Shown here piece after piece: positions 1 to 10,156 of a stretch of 64,000 nt of DNA. The notes under the pieces were generated by a model. That model worked only from the letters and a program-made list of their open reading frames with translations, did no database searches and was not told the DNA's origin. Source of the DNA: Monoplex corrugatus (lineage: Eukaryota > Mollusca > Gastropoda > Littorinimorpha > Ranellidae); assembly GCA_030674185.1 (NCBI GenBank), contig JAPXFY010000026.1, forward strand, positions 43,704,132 to 43,768,131, written 5' to 3'. Every line of letters begins with the position of its first letter. Position 1 is the stretch's first letter. The translations under genes and the position numbers were made by a program.

Positions 1-23
1 AGCAACAGTGGGTTTTTGTTTGT

Positions 24-80
24 TTGGTTGGTTGGTTGGTTGGTTGGTTGATTGGTTGGTTGGTTGGTTGCTTGGTTGAC
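24..80. repeat. (TTGG)n microsatellite
   Basis: Tandem TTGG with a few ATTGG and CTTGG variants. No coding signal lies around it. Confidence 0.9.
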
Positions 81-104
81 TTTAACGTTCCAGATTTTTT
101 CTCG

Positions 105-320
105 AATGCTTGTTTTCACGTTTTGCCCACACTGTGCAGATGGTAATGTATCATAGTCTGCATCCTCCATAATCGATGAGTGTGCATGCTAGTTTTTTTT
201 TTTTTTTTTTTTTTTTTTCATTCCCATAAGCCAGCCACTGACCTGACTTACGAGATCTTTAACATGTATATGTATTTGATATTTTGCATGCGTATACACA
301 CAAAGTAAGTCTAGGTATGG
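105..320 (-). repeat. SINE family C fragment, interrupted by poly-T
   Basis: The stretch holds the core motif GATCTTTAACATG and the following GCGTATACACAC, which recur in the copies near 38200 and 44890, so this is the reverse orientation of family C. A 28-base T run (about 191-219) interrupts it. The tRNA-like head is missing. Confidence 0.55.
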
Positions 321-384
321 TTCTTCATGTGGGACACAAGACTGATCCAGGAGGCACATGTCCTTCCACTGGTCTTGCGTGGGA

Positions 385-785
<401 letters not shown>

Positions 786-1084
786 TAGTTGATAATTTTT
801 TTAAATATTTTTAATCATTCTTATATAGACGATTTTTTCATTGTCTGTTCAGAAAAGTACTGAGCACAACACGCGTTTCCCAAATCGGTGATATATGTGT
901 CAGTCATACGGTCTCAATCCTGAATGGAACTATACAGCATGATGATTATCGTCCTCGTAATCACGACCTCCTCACAACATCGTGACAATTGTCCCAGATA
1001 CCGTGGCTCTTTAGCCATGGTCTGGCGTCACGTTCACTTTCGGTTTCCTCTGCCACTTCTGTGTCCGGATAAATTCGAACTGGG

Positions 1085-1200
1085 TGGGTCGTGGGTTCAT
1101 AGAATCAAAAGCTCTCTTCCTCTTCCTCCTTCTCCCCCTCCCCTCCCCTCCTCTCCTCTCTCTCTCTCTCTCCCTTCTTCCCTATCTCTCTGTCTCTGTT
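1085..1200. repeat. polypyrimidine (CT)-rich tract
   Basis: C/T-only low-complexity stretch with (TC)n blocks. Nothing coding is recognised between 790 and 1340. Confidence 0.7.
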
Positions 1201-1344
1201 AAACCGGTTTATATGTTCCTATATTAATATTATTGAAGTTTGACTGCGGGTCCTGTACTGTAATTATTTCAAAATATTTGAAGTATGCATTATCCACGAA
1301 GGAATATGTATTATATTCTATGTTTATAAACTGTGTGTAATGTG

Positions 1345-1432
1345 TTCAGACCCCCTTCAAATGGGGCTTTTGCCTTACTGAATAAATTTCTGATTCTGAT
1401 TCCGATATTCTCTCTCTCTCTCTCTCTCTCTC
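1345..1432 (+). repeat. candidate LINE 3' tail followed by (CT)n
   Basis: The end carries AATAAA inside ACTGAATAAATTTCTGAT and then a short TTCTGA/TTCCGA repeat. Polyadenylation signal plus short tandem tail is typical of non-LTR retrotransposon 3' ends in invertebrates. No coding part is attached, so the call is tentative. Confidence 0.35.
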
Positions 1433-1514
1433 CCCTCCACCCCCCACTCCTGTCTCATTTCCTCCGCGCCATTAGTGGCCACAAAATCTGGAACAAACTT
1501 TCACAGTGCCATAG

Positions 1515-1745
1515 GGATGATGACGATAGGGATGACAATCACGATGCTACGGACTTCTGTCTATGATTGAGACTGGGTGAGAGGGCTGTACTCTGAACTT
1601 ACTATCATAGCATATCCTGGATTAACCCGGCTCAAAAGGTATAAACACGTGTTGGTCAGAAGGTTTGAGTAATACCCTAAATGACGCATCCAGAAATGGA
1701 TGAGACTCCACCGTGTAGTCCCAGTCTTACCAATGAGTCCATAGC
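1515..1745 (+). repeat. repeat family J copy
   Basis: GAT-rich start, then GATTGAGACTG, a GCTGTACTCT block and a GACGCATCCAG...TGGATGAGACTC block. The same order of blocks recurs at 9716-10080 and 42880-43110, with the first part alone at 50690-50780. It has no recognisable ORF and the class is unknown. Confidence 0.5.
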
Positions 1746-1948
1746 ATACACAGCACTGGGTAGGGGCTTGTAGTTGGTTGGAATGATTATAAATACACGT
1801 TTCTGCCATGTTCATCTGATCATAATTGTGTTGACAGTATTTCCTTATACCTTTCAGGTGATCTGTTTCCATTATCAATCCAGTGATGCCTCAGTGACCG
1901 AATGCGTAAGTATGAAGACGTCAGAGAAAGAGAGGACGTAGAGGGGGG

Positions 1949-2019
1949 GGGGGGTGAGTTACGTGCGCGCGCGGCGTGTGTGTGTGTGGTGTGTGTTCGT
2001 GTGTGTGTGTGTGTGTGTT

Positions 2020-2083
<64 letters not shown>

Positions 2084-2094
2084 CTGTGTGTGTG

Positions 2095-2127
<33 letters not shown>

Positions 2128-2156
2128 GTGTGTTGTGTGTGTGTGTGTGTGTGTGA
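1949..2156. repeat. (TG)n microsatellite
   Basis: Long TG dinucleotide tract with TTG interruptions, preceded by a G run and a GCGCGCGC block. Cys/Val-only frames here are artefacts. Confidence 0.95.
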
Positions 2157-2295
2157 ATTTCAGTACGTTTTATTTCGTTTCATTTCACTGCAGTTCAGTT
2201 CAATTCAGTTCAGTTCAACAATGAATCGTTAATAGATATCATGTCTTTCTTTACACATGAATAATGATAATTGACTAACACATGCGTGCTGCGTG

Positions 2296-2323
2296 CGTGC
2301 GTGCGTTCTGTGTGTGTGTGTGG

Positions 2324-2412
<89 letters not shown>

Positions 2413-2425
2413 TGTGTGTGTGTGT

Positions 2426-2472
<47 letters not shown>

Positions 2473-2613
2473 TTGTGTGTTGGTGTGTGTGTGTTGTGAG
2501 TGTGTGTGTGTGTGTGTTGTGTGGTGTTGTGTGTGTGTGTGTTTGTGTTGTGTGTGTGTGTGTGTTGTGTGTGTGTGTGTGTGTTGTGTGGTGTGTGTGT
2601 GTGTGTGTGTGTG
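2296..2613. repeat. (TG)n microsatellite
   Basis: About 320 bp of TG with regular TGG and TTG interruptions. A short CAGTT repeat (2190-2217) lies just upstream. Confidence 0.95.
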
Positions 2614-2768
2614 CAGCAAGTACGATGCCCTAACGGCAGGGTATGTGTCAGACTGCAGAACAGCTACCTGCATCTTTGTGTTCGTCCCTCCGGTCAGTCA
2701 TCTACCTTGGGCGGTATTTTTGTTGTTGTTTGTTATTGTTTTTGTTTTTGTCATTGGGCGTAATTCAT

Positions 2769-3080
2769 GCGGGCTGGTTGGTTCTTATGATACAGCCGTG
2801 GACTCAAGACCTGATACATCGAGTTGAACCCAAGCCTGCAACATCCAAAACCGGCCTGTTCGCTCCGCATCTTAATGTTTCCATCATTCTGGTGGTGTCA
2901 GCTATATGTTTCAAAAGTCTCTCCCCCCCCCCTCCCCAATTTCAAGACCTTGCCAGCGCATCGGGTTTTGCGCAGGCTTGAGTCTGCCAGATGACTGTTG
3001 GTAGATTTGGGTGGAGCACATATGGAATTGTCCGAGTGCGATGAATCCTTCTTGAACAAACTCCAAACAAACTCCCGCTT
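2769..3080 (+). repeat. SINE family B, near full length
   Basis: The tRNA-like head has a Pol III A-box-like segment (CTGGTTGGTTCTTATGATAC) and B-box-like GAGTTGAACCC. It is followed by a middle block (GGTGGTGTCAGC), a C/T tract, then TTTCAAGACCTTGCCAGCGC and TGAATCCTTCTTGAACAAAC. The same block order occurs at 12487, 46158 and 60066 and, reversed, at 39795. It is called a SINE from the head and copy number; no duplication was resolved. Confidence 0.75.
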
Positions 3081-3207
3081 TTTTGTCTGTCTTCTTCTGC
3101 TGTTCCTCAGACAATATGCATGTATGGTGTGAATGTGTGTATGCGCATAACATCAAAGACACGCACTGGAATGCCATAAACCGCGTTAGGGTGCAGTGTC
3201 CAATGTT

Positions 3208-3272
3208 TCAATTCCAGTTGCTCAAGACAGCGTCTCTGCGCTCGGCATAAATTCCAAATGCACTTCAAGCTC
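3208..3272 (+). repeat. repeat family I fragment
   Basis: Matches the start of the copies at 32281 and 34313: CAGTTGCTCAAGACAGCGTC, then TGCGCTCGG and AATTCCAAATGCAC. Confidence 0.5.
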
Positions 3273-3284
3273 ATGTTCCTTTTG

Positions 3285-3340
3285 GCCCAACCGACTACTA
3301 GAACCATATCAGGGCTAACACCACGCTAAAAAAAATTTTA
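3285..3340 (-). repeat. retroposon family A fragment (3' end)
   Basis: GGCCCAACCGACTACTAG and CCATATCAGGGCTA match the antisense of the family A 3' end with several mismatches. Only about 50 bp remain. Confidence 0.45.
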
Positions 3341-3633
3341 AAAAAAACAAAAAAAAAAAAACGACGACCAGGTTTGGATGAAAGACAACAAAAAAAAATC
3401 ATGTTCTGACATCACAGTTACAAGTGATGGTAAGATTCGATATGGTCATGGCAGAAGCCGTAAACCCTTACTGGCTTATCTTATGGAAACACCAACAATA
3501 CCCAGCATACATGCTGTCAAGCACACGAATATGCAGACAACATAGCGCCTGTACAGTGTGTTGCCAAACAACAGTATACACACATCAGACAGAACATCGG
3601 TCAGAACGAACAAAAATCATCTCTTATGTGCAT

Positions 3634-3723
3634 GTAGGTTATATATCAATTGTTGATAATTGGTCAAATGTTAATCTACATACACACGCCATGTAGGTTA
3701 TATATCAAATGTTGATAATTGGT
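3634..3723. repeat. 59-bp tandem duplication, second copy split by a LINE
   Basis: The unit runs from GTAGGTTATATATCAATTG to CATACACACGCCAT. A second copy starts near 3693 and resumes after 4304, interrupted by the LINE insert 3724-4304. Confidence 0.7.
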
Positions 3724-4304
3724 CTCGATTTCTCTGAGACCAGATGCCAGAAAGCCAACGCAGACCAGATGCCAGAAAGCCAACGCAGTCAGCTACCAAC
3801 TTGCCCCTCTCCTGAAACACCCCAGCATTCCCACCAGCACTAAGGCGAAACTCATCAACACCATTTTTCTACCAACGCTGACATACCAGTGCCAGACATG
3901 GTCCCTAACTAAAGTCCTCGAGAGAAAACTGGTCACCTGTGAAATGAAATGCCTGAGGAAAGCAGTAAACAAGACAAGGCGGGACAAGATCAGAAATGAG
4001 GTGATACGAGACATGGTAGGAGCAACACCAATCCTACAACACATCGAACATATGAGGATCAAGTGGTTCGGACACCTCACACGTATGCCCCTAAACCAAC
4101 CAGCTCTCGGGCATACAACACCAGATACTCTGGCTGGAGAGCCAGAGGAAGACCAAGACGACGATGGAGCGACTCCGTGGCAGACACCCTCAGAGCTCAC
4201 GAGATGTCCCTTCTCCAGGCCACCCGCCTTGCTGCTGACAGACGACTGTATCTCCCCGCGACGCCCACCGGTACAAGCGGAAGGAAAAAGTAAAAGTAAA
4301 GTAA
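3724..4304 (+). mobile_element. 5'-truncated LINE insert with 10-bp target-site duplication
   Basis: The insert is bounded by the direct repeat GATAATTGGT at 3714-3723 and 4305-4314. It encodes the C-terminal end of a reverse transcriptase polyprotein, with the motifs LPTLTYQCQTWSL, IKWFGHLTRMP and GRPRRRWSDSVADTL. The frame changes once near 4100, so it is dead. An internal 24-bp unit is duplicated at about 3740-3787. The 3' tail is a short AAAGT/AAGTAA repeat. Family and clade are not certain; the motifs are those of endonuclease-bearing non-LTR elements. Confidence 0.8.
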
Positions 4305-4391
4305 GATAATTGGTCAAATGTTAATCTACATACACACGCCATAACATCTGAAAAAAAAATGAATGCCAAGAACTGCATTATTAAGGACAGT

Positions 4392-4768
4392 CATCATCAT
4401 CATCATCAGTCCGTAGTTGTTGACCGTTGGGGCACCATTGAAGTTTTGCAACCACTTCCTCCACTCCTCACGGTCCTCAGCTTTCCGCAGAATGATATTC
4501 CATTCAAGCCAGTCCACTCTCTGATATTGTCTTCCCATCTTTTTCTCTGTCTGCCTCTTCGTCTCCCTCCGAACTGTTCCCTGCAAGACGGTCTGGCCAG
4601 TCCAGATGATCGTGTGACGTGCCGTACCACCTCAGTTTGCGTCTTTTCACTGAGGTCAGGAGTCTTCATACGGCCCGATGGCGTTTCGATTCGGGTTTTC
4701 ACTTCTTTATTGGTTATATGATCTATGTACGAGATACCAAGGAGTTTGCGGAAGCATCTCATCTCCAT
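4392..4768 (-). mobile_element. 5'-truncated LINE insert, minus strand, 12-bp duplication
   Basis: The direct repeat ATTAAGGACAGT stands at 4380-4391 and 4769-4780. The minus strand reads the end of an RT polyprotein with KRWEDNIREWTGL, broken by frame changes between neighbouring segments. The 3' tail on the sense strand is (ATG)n, seen as CATCATCATCATCA at 4392. This is a different family from the neighbour at 3724 and from the RTE copies. Confidence 0.8.
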
Positions 4769-4997
4769 ATTAAGGACAGTAAACGCAGTAAATGAAGTGT
4801 TATCGCAAGAATTAAACATCAGATACACTGAGCTTATCACCAAGACAAAGTACACCAAACCATCGACCTGCACACTGGACCAATAACTACCTGTGAGGAG
4901 GGACGGGGAACTACACTGATATAGTCATGTAACAATATCCAATGGTCTTGACTAGGGAATTGTTGAGAGAGGGAGACGAGAGGGAAGACAGAACAAA

Positions 4998-5215
4998 CGA
5001 TCATCATCAAGTGCCCTGCCGCATGGTGTCGGCCATCATGGCTCTCCATATGTATCTATCCCTTGTTGCAGCGAGCACATCTTCCACCTTCTCTGTCCTC
5101 AGCCATCCTACAAGTCCGCCCAACATTTTCTCCCTGGGTCTAACTGGTGCTCTCTTTCCCTTCAGCTTTCCTGTTGTGGCCAGGTGGACGATGGACTGAC
5201 AATAATAGAGAATGG
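4998..5215 (-). mobile_element. RTE-type (family D) 3' fragment
   Basis: The minus strand encodes TTGKLKGKRAPVRPREKM followed by a WLRTEKVEDVLAATRDR segment, the very C-terminus of an RTE-like endonuclease-reverse transcriptase. Parallel copies are at 45490 and 49955 on the same strand and at 9481 on the other. The short ATG-type tail is at the 4998 side. Confidence 0.75.
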
Positions 5216-5818
5216 ACAGAGAAACTGTATGCAAAAACCCAGAATCTGACACACAAATGTGAGTGCAGAGACCAGGCTTTGACACACAACCGACTTACCT
5301 AAAGGAATCAAGCGAACCAGTCCTGTAGTGCTATGACCCAATGACTCTTCACGTAGCTGAAGAGGAGGAGGAGGAGAAGAAGAAGAAGAAGAAGAGAAAG
5401 AAGAAGAAGCAATACAGATTCATGCCTTCAGCCCCAAAGAGAAGGAAAATAGGCTGTTTCAAGAACAGGGGCGGGGAGTGGGGTGTCTCAGGATAGTTAC
5501 CTGCATTTACTGTCTTAATATCGTGATGAAACCGGTTTTACACCTTTTCTTTATGTTTGGGTTGGGCCAGAAAAGGCCAAAAAATGTATCTACAAATAGC
5601 CATGAAAGTTTATCGGTTGTTTGTTTGTTTCTTCTTTCTTTGTTTGTTTCGAAATCAGTCATTAGGAGTAAGCCTGGTACTTTTTCAAATGACTGTTGGC
5701 AAGATTAAACAAAGTTAACATGGAATGAGTATGACACAACATAAAAACTTAACACAAATAGAATGTAGAAGAAGGAGCACAAGGTAACAACGAAGGATTC
5801 TGTCTAAACTTTGTGCAG
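5216..5818. other. non-coding stretch with a GAA-rich tract
   Basis: Holds a purine tract of GAA/GAG repeats (5358-5410) and otherwise nothing recognised. It is presumably intron upstream of the WAP exon, because the exon at 5819 begins with a splice acceptor. No upstream exon or signal-peptide exon could be supported. Confidence 0.5.
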
Positions 5819-6043
5819 TCGTGAGCCAAATGAGAGCGAGGATAAGCGGAAGCGGAAGACAGAGGCTATCGGGACAGGAAGAGGCGGGGCTACAAGTAGC
5901 GGGGAGTGCTCAGAGTGCCTGTCCTCGCCCACCAGTCCAACCCGGCCCGTGCGTGGAGCAATGTGTCCATGACAATGACTGTCAGATGAACCAGACCTGC
6001 TGCAGCACTGGTTGTGGCAACATCTGTGTCAACCCTATCCCTG
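5819..6043 (+). CDS. WAP four-disulfide core domain exon (internal, phase 1-1)
   Basis: This is an internal exon of a secreted-type WAP protein. WAP domains are small disulfide modules used in protease inhibitors, antimicrobial proteins and shell or matrix proteins. The reading frame gives an Arg/Gly-rich linker of about 33 residues. The full eight-cysteine pattern follows, C-x9-C-x3-C-x5-C-x5-CC-x3-C-x3-C, ending CVNPIPG. The acceptor is TTTGTGCAG before 5819 with a pyrimidine-leaning stretch. The donor is CCTG|GTAGGA after 6043. Both borders are phase 1 and the length is exactly 225 bp, so the exon is symmetric, as WAP modules usually are. An internal CAG at 5911-5913 is a poorer acceptor because the stretch before it is purine-rich. 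The next exon in the same phase is at 10219. First exons are not identified, so the gene is partial here. Which WAP protein it is cannot be told from one module. Confidence 0.82.
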
Positions 6044-7310
6044 GTAGGATCAGTGTTGTTCTGTTTTTACTTTTTGCTAGTAGACCTTAGTTACATGCAA
6101 GATTCTGGTAGGATCGGTGTTTTTCTGTTTTTACTTTTTGCTAGTAGACCTTAGTTACATGCAAGATTCTGGTACGATCAGTATTTTTCTGTTTTACGTT
6201 TTGCTAGTAGACCTTAGTTACATGCAAGATTCTGGTACGATCAGTGTTTTTCTGTTTTTACTTTTTGCTAGTAGAGCTTAGTTACATGCAAGGTTCTGGT
6301 ACGATCAGTATTTTTCTGTTTTTACTTTTTGCTAGTAGAGCTTAGTTACATGCAAGGTTCTGGTACGATCAGTATTTTTCTGTTTTTACTTTTTGCTAGT
6401 AGAGCTTAGTTACATGCAAGGTTCTGGTACGATCAGTATTTTTCTGTTTTTACTTTTTGCTAGTAGAGCTTAGTTACATGCAAGGTTCTGGTAGGATCAG
6501 TGTTTTTCTTTCTGTTTTTACTTTTTGCTAGTAGACCTTAGTTACATGCAAGATTCTGGTACGATCAGTATTTTTCTGTTTTTACTTTTTGTAATGGACC
6601 TTAGTTACATGCAAATTCTGGTATGATCAGTGTTTTTCTGTTTTTACTTTTTGCTAGTAGACCTTAGTTACATGGAAAGTTCTGATAAGATCAGTGTTTT
6701 TCTGTTTTTACTTTTTGCTAATAGACCTTAGTTACATGCAAGGTTCTGATAGGTTCAGTGTTTTTCTTTCTGTTTTTACTTTTTGCTAATAGACCTTAGT
6801 TACATGCAAGGTTCTGATAGGATCAGTGTTTTTCTTTCTGTTTTTACTTTTTGCTAATAGACCTTAGTTACATGCAAGTTCTGATAGGATCAGTGTTTTT
6901 CTTTCTGTTTTCACTTTTTGCTAATAGACCTTAGTTACATGCAAGGTTCTGGTAGGATCAGTGTTTTTCTTTCTGTTTTTACTTTTTGCTAATAGACCTT
7001 AGTTACATGCAAGGTTCTGGTAGGATCAGTGTTTTTCTTTCTGTTTTCACTTTTTGCTAATCGACCTTAGTTACGTGCAAGGTACACAGTGTATCACTTT
7101 TCATATAATTTTTTCTTTGAAAATATAATCGGACTGCGTACATCTGTGTCAACCCTAATCCTGGTACGATCAGTGTTTTTCTTTCCGTTTTTACTTTTTG
7201 CTAATGGACCTTAGTTACATGCAGGTTCTGGTAGGGTCAGTGTTTTTCTTTCTATTTTTCTTTTTGCTAATGGACCTTAGTTACATGCAGGTACACTGTG
7301 TATAATTTTT
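6044..7310 (+). repeat. ~64-bp minisatellite seeded at the WAP splice donor
   Basis: About 18 copies of a 60-68 bp unit run from GTAGGATCAGTGTTTTTCTG through TTGCTAGTAGACC to TTAGTTACATGCAAG. The first copy starts at the exon's own GT donor, so most units carry a CTGGTAGGATC or CTGGTACGATC donor-like string. At 7140-7163 there is a partial copy of the exon's last 24 bases (ACATCTGTGTCAACCC) in front of another donor-like string. A related GTACAC...TCTTTRAAAATA block occurs at 7081 and 7290. Confidence 0.9.
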
Positions 7311-7654
7311 CATACAATTTTTTCTTTAAAAATAAAATCAGACCGCATATCAAGTATAACAAGACAGGATAGGCACACCTTTTCGGCCAACTGGCCTTTT
7401 TTTTTTAAAGTGTATACAGAAAATAACAACGAAAAATTATACAAACTTAAGGGGGAAAACAGCAAAATTTTCCTGAAGTTACATATTGTCTTGCACGAGT
7501 ACTTGTTCTTTGGCTCCCCCTTTGGCTCCCCCCCCCCCTTCTTTTTTGTTTTCCCATTTTAATCTTTGTCTCTTGGGGTTTTTTTTCTTTTGTTTGGGTT
7601 TTTTTTTTCTCTCTCTTTTCTTTCGTGTCTCCTTCCTATCCCATTCCACCGCCG

Positions 7655-7810
7655 TTTCTGGACGGACTTCGCCAAATTTGGATTAAACGTGTGGCCCGTT
7701 AAGGAGTCACGAATGCTTTGGTTTCGAAGTCATGTCGCCAATGTCAAGGTTGCACGGACCAAAAAGTAAAAGTGTCTGTAATCAGCATTTTTTTCTGAGG
7801 AAATGAACGT
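7655..7810 (+). repeat. repeat family H copy (partial)
   Basis: Blocks GTTTCGAAGTCATGTCGCC, GCACGGACCAAAAAG and AATCAGCATTTTTTTCTGAG match copies at 44040, 52520 and 59390. All four are in the same orientation. It has no tRNA head or ORF and the class is unknown. Confidence 0.55.
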
Positions 7811-8796
7811 CTATTTTTAAAGTTTTCATCATCACAAAGAGCACAAACGTTATATGAAGATTTTGAGGAAACAAGGGGGGGGGGGGGATGACCATCTCCA
7901 GAAAGGGACTTCTTCCATGGTGGAATAAGATCCTTTGCACAGATAATAATTATGGAATTCCGTATTCACAACATCCATTTATGAACAACAGTCAACTAAG
8001 GGTCCATGACAGTGTTTATTTTTCCACCTTGCTGTCCCATTTTATGTCCCCCCCTCCCCCTCCCTCAGAGACGTTGATCCAATGCTGTTCATTATCGCCC
8101 GACAACACACCATCAACCCCAAGTTCATGCAAGTCCCAGTGCCAAGAAGTCCATGGAAGCCAGAGATATCAAGCTGCCATGGAGCCACCCACAAGAGAAG
8201 ACCCTGCACTGCTGTTGGGTGACTGGCGGAATTCAGCAGCGCATGTTTTAATCCACCATACACTCTGACACTATCTGTCAGGTCAGAGCTAAGTCTTTGC
8301 TACAGTATGACAGAAGACTGTACGACCTGCGCCTGGTCTCCGCTGCCTTGTGGGAAAGGCTTATGGGAGTTAAACCCAGACAGAAAATCCCGCAGCCGCA
8401 TACTGCATAATGGGCATTGCCACATAGCACAGCTTGCGGTTCTGACCATATGCTGCGACTTGCCGTCTACTATTCAGCCGTCTGTGACTTCAGCCGTCTG
8501 TATCTCCACTGAGAACAGCTGTCATACCTCGGTTTGCCCTGGACTTGTTGAGACAGGTGGAGAGAGTCGCTGAGGCTCTGCGCAGGCAAGAGCAACTTAT
8601 ATATGCGCATGGCACTCAGCGCCCAAAAGTGCTAGCTTGGATTTATCGACCATCGATAGTCAACCATATACTAAGGACACTGCCTACTCAACCCCCTATT
8701 AACGACAGTAATTGTTCATTTGCAAGACAGAGTGATAAAACTCCCTCCCCCTGGTAAGAAGACCACTACCGTCGTCTTCCAACGACAGCCCCCATG
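7811..8796. other. non-coding, no feature recognised
   Basis: A G run lies at 7876-7887. Short open frames occur on both strands, for example 8307-8573 and 8545-8757 (+), but they show no family motif or splice context. They could be decayed retroelement sequence; I cannot assign them. Confidence 0.4.
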
Positions 8797-8809
8797 AACC
8801 ACTGACACC

Positions 8810-9346
8810 TCCCCCGTGGGGATCCGGGGGCTCTGTTCACCTGGAAATTCTATGCTAGAAATTCCTTCTCTTTTGTCCCTCTCTTTGTTTCTGCCTTGTT
8901 CCTTTAATTTCTGTCATCTCTTCCTTCTTTTCTCGATTTGCTTGTCCATTCACTTGTATGTGTTCCATGATGTCTTACAAACTTTCTTCGGATTAATAAT
9001 TGGGTACATGTATTAAGTGCATTTTGGGCTCTAAGGAAGTGAAATATGCGAAAACAATTTTTTAGGTAATTCAGGCCCGTTTCTGTATATGCTTTAATAC
9101 CATTAGTTATGTTTAAATTTGTACTCAAGCACGTTTTTTAAAATCCCCTGTGTTTAATAGGACGGAGTGGTCAACGCCAGGGCCATCTCTTGGATTATGT
9201 ACGTGAATGCAATGACATGTGTGCTTAATTTTCTTTCTCTTTTTTGCCTGTTGAAGTATTGTTTGTATTGAGATGATTACAGCCTTGGTATGGCTGTACG
9301 CAGTCGGCTGGGCTATAAAAAAAATAACACTAACAGTAATAACAGT
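8810..9346 (+). mobile_element. retroposon family A, full length, 13-bp duplication
   Basis: Bounded by AACCACTGACACC at 8797-8809 and 9347-9359. The 5' end is CCCCCGTGGGGAT. The body includes TAATTGGGTACATGTATTAAG, in two parts TAATTGGGTACATG and TATTAAGTGC, and GACGGAGTGGTCAACGC. The 3' end is CGCAGTCGGCTGGGC followed by an A-rich AAT/AAC tail. The tail defines the sense strand. It contains no ORF. It sits inside the intron of the WAP gene in the gene's own orientation. Confidence 0.85.
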
Positions 9347-9480
9347 AACCACTGACACCACCACCACCCCCAACCTGAGTGGACGTAGGTAGAGAAATGG
9401 TAAAGGAAACAAACAGGTCACTGCGATCTGGGACAATTTTTACGATGCTATTATGATTGATGATTTCATAATAATGGGGG

Positions 9481-9715
9481 TGATGAAAGTTGGAGGGAAA
9501 GAGAACACCAAATAGACCCAGAGAGAAAATACTGGACGGATTTGCAGGGTGACTTGAGGACAGGGAGGGTGGAAGATGAGGGTGACTGAGACAGGAGGTG
9601 GAAGATGTCTTGCGGCGACAAGGGATAGATGCATATGGAGGGCCATGATCGCCAACGCCATGCGGCAGGGCAGAGATGATGATGATGATGATGATGATAT
9701 GATGATGATGATGGG
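9481..9715 (+). mobile_element. RTE-type (family D) 3' fragment with (GAT)n tail
   Basis: The plus strand holds the same C-terminal coding blocks as the copies at 4998, 45490 and 49955 (GGAGGGAAAGAGAACACC, ATGATCGCCAACGCCATGCG), now disrupted by several indels. It ends in (GATGAT)n at 9676-9715, the short tandem tail typical of RTE elements. It lies within the WAP intron. Confidence 0.7.
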
Positions 9716-9867
9716 GTGATGATCATGATGCTGTGGAGTTTTCATCTACGATTGAGACAGCGTGACAAGGATGTACGCTACGCTTACGATCATAAAGTGT
9801 TTTGACATCAACCAGGTTTGGCAGATACAGGCACCAGCAGCGTTGGCCAAGAAATGTAAGCAACACT
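9716..9867 (+). repeat. repeat family J copy, left part
   Basis: CGATTGAGACAGCGTGACAA and the following CGCTTACGATCATAAAG match the J copies at 1515 and 42880. The copy is broken by the MITE at 9868 and resumes at 10031. Confidence 0.55.
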
Positions 9868-10030
9868 CTTTACCCTTTCACTCCCGCACCCTGTCTTCCA
9901 GCTGCAAAAACTTTAACCCTTTCAATTCCTGCAGGAAGCTGGTGGGTAGGGTTAGGGAATGAAAGGGTTAAGTTTTTGCTCTGCTGTCATGCCGACAGCA
10001 CAGGGTGCTGGAGGACAGGGTGAGGGTTAA
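9868..10030. mobile_element. MITE family G, nested palindrome, TTAA-type borders
   Basis: The outer left arm is TTTACCCTTTCACTCCCGC and the outer right arm ends ACAGGGTGAGGGTTAA. Inside lies a second palindrome centred near TTCCTGCAGGAAG with TTTAACCCTTT and AAAGGGTTAAG arms. CCCTTT-type ends next to TTAA suggest the piggyBac superfamily, by inference. The uninterrupted J copy near 43040 shows an empty site. Confidence 0.7.
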
Positions 10031-10089
10031 TGATGCATCAGTAAAGTGGATTAGACCTGACCGTGTGGTACCACTTTCGTGACTGCATT
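10031..10089 (+). repeat. repeat family J copy, right part
   Basis: TGATGCATCAGTAAAGTGGAT and the GACCGTGTGGT block continue J after the MITE, matching the order at 43050-43090. Confidence 0.5.
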
Positions 10090-10092
10090 TGT

Positions 10093-10149
<57 letters not shown>

Positions 10150-10156
10150 GTGGGGT

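Noticed and set aside
1902..2827. Cys/Val-rich ORFs in (TG)n here and at about 15 other TG tracts
   Set aside because: Dinucleotide repeats have no stop in several frames; there is no gene evidence.
5905..5916. CAG at 5911-5913 as the acceptor of the first WAP exon
   Set aside because: The preceding stretch is purine-rich and the phase would be 0 or 2; the acceptor at 5818 gives phase 1-1 and a 225-bp exon.
8307..8757. Two overlapping plus frames as exons of the WAP gene
   Set aside because: No cysteine spacing of the WAP type, no phase 1 splice borders and internal stops between them.
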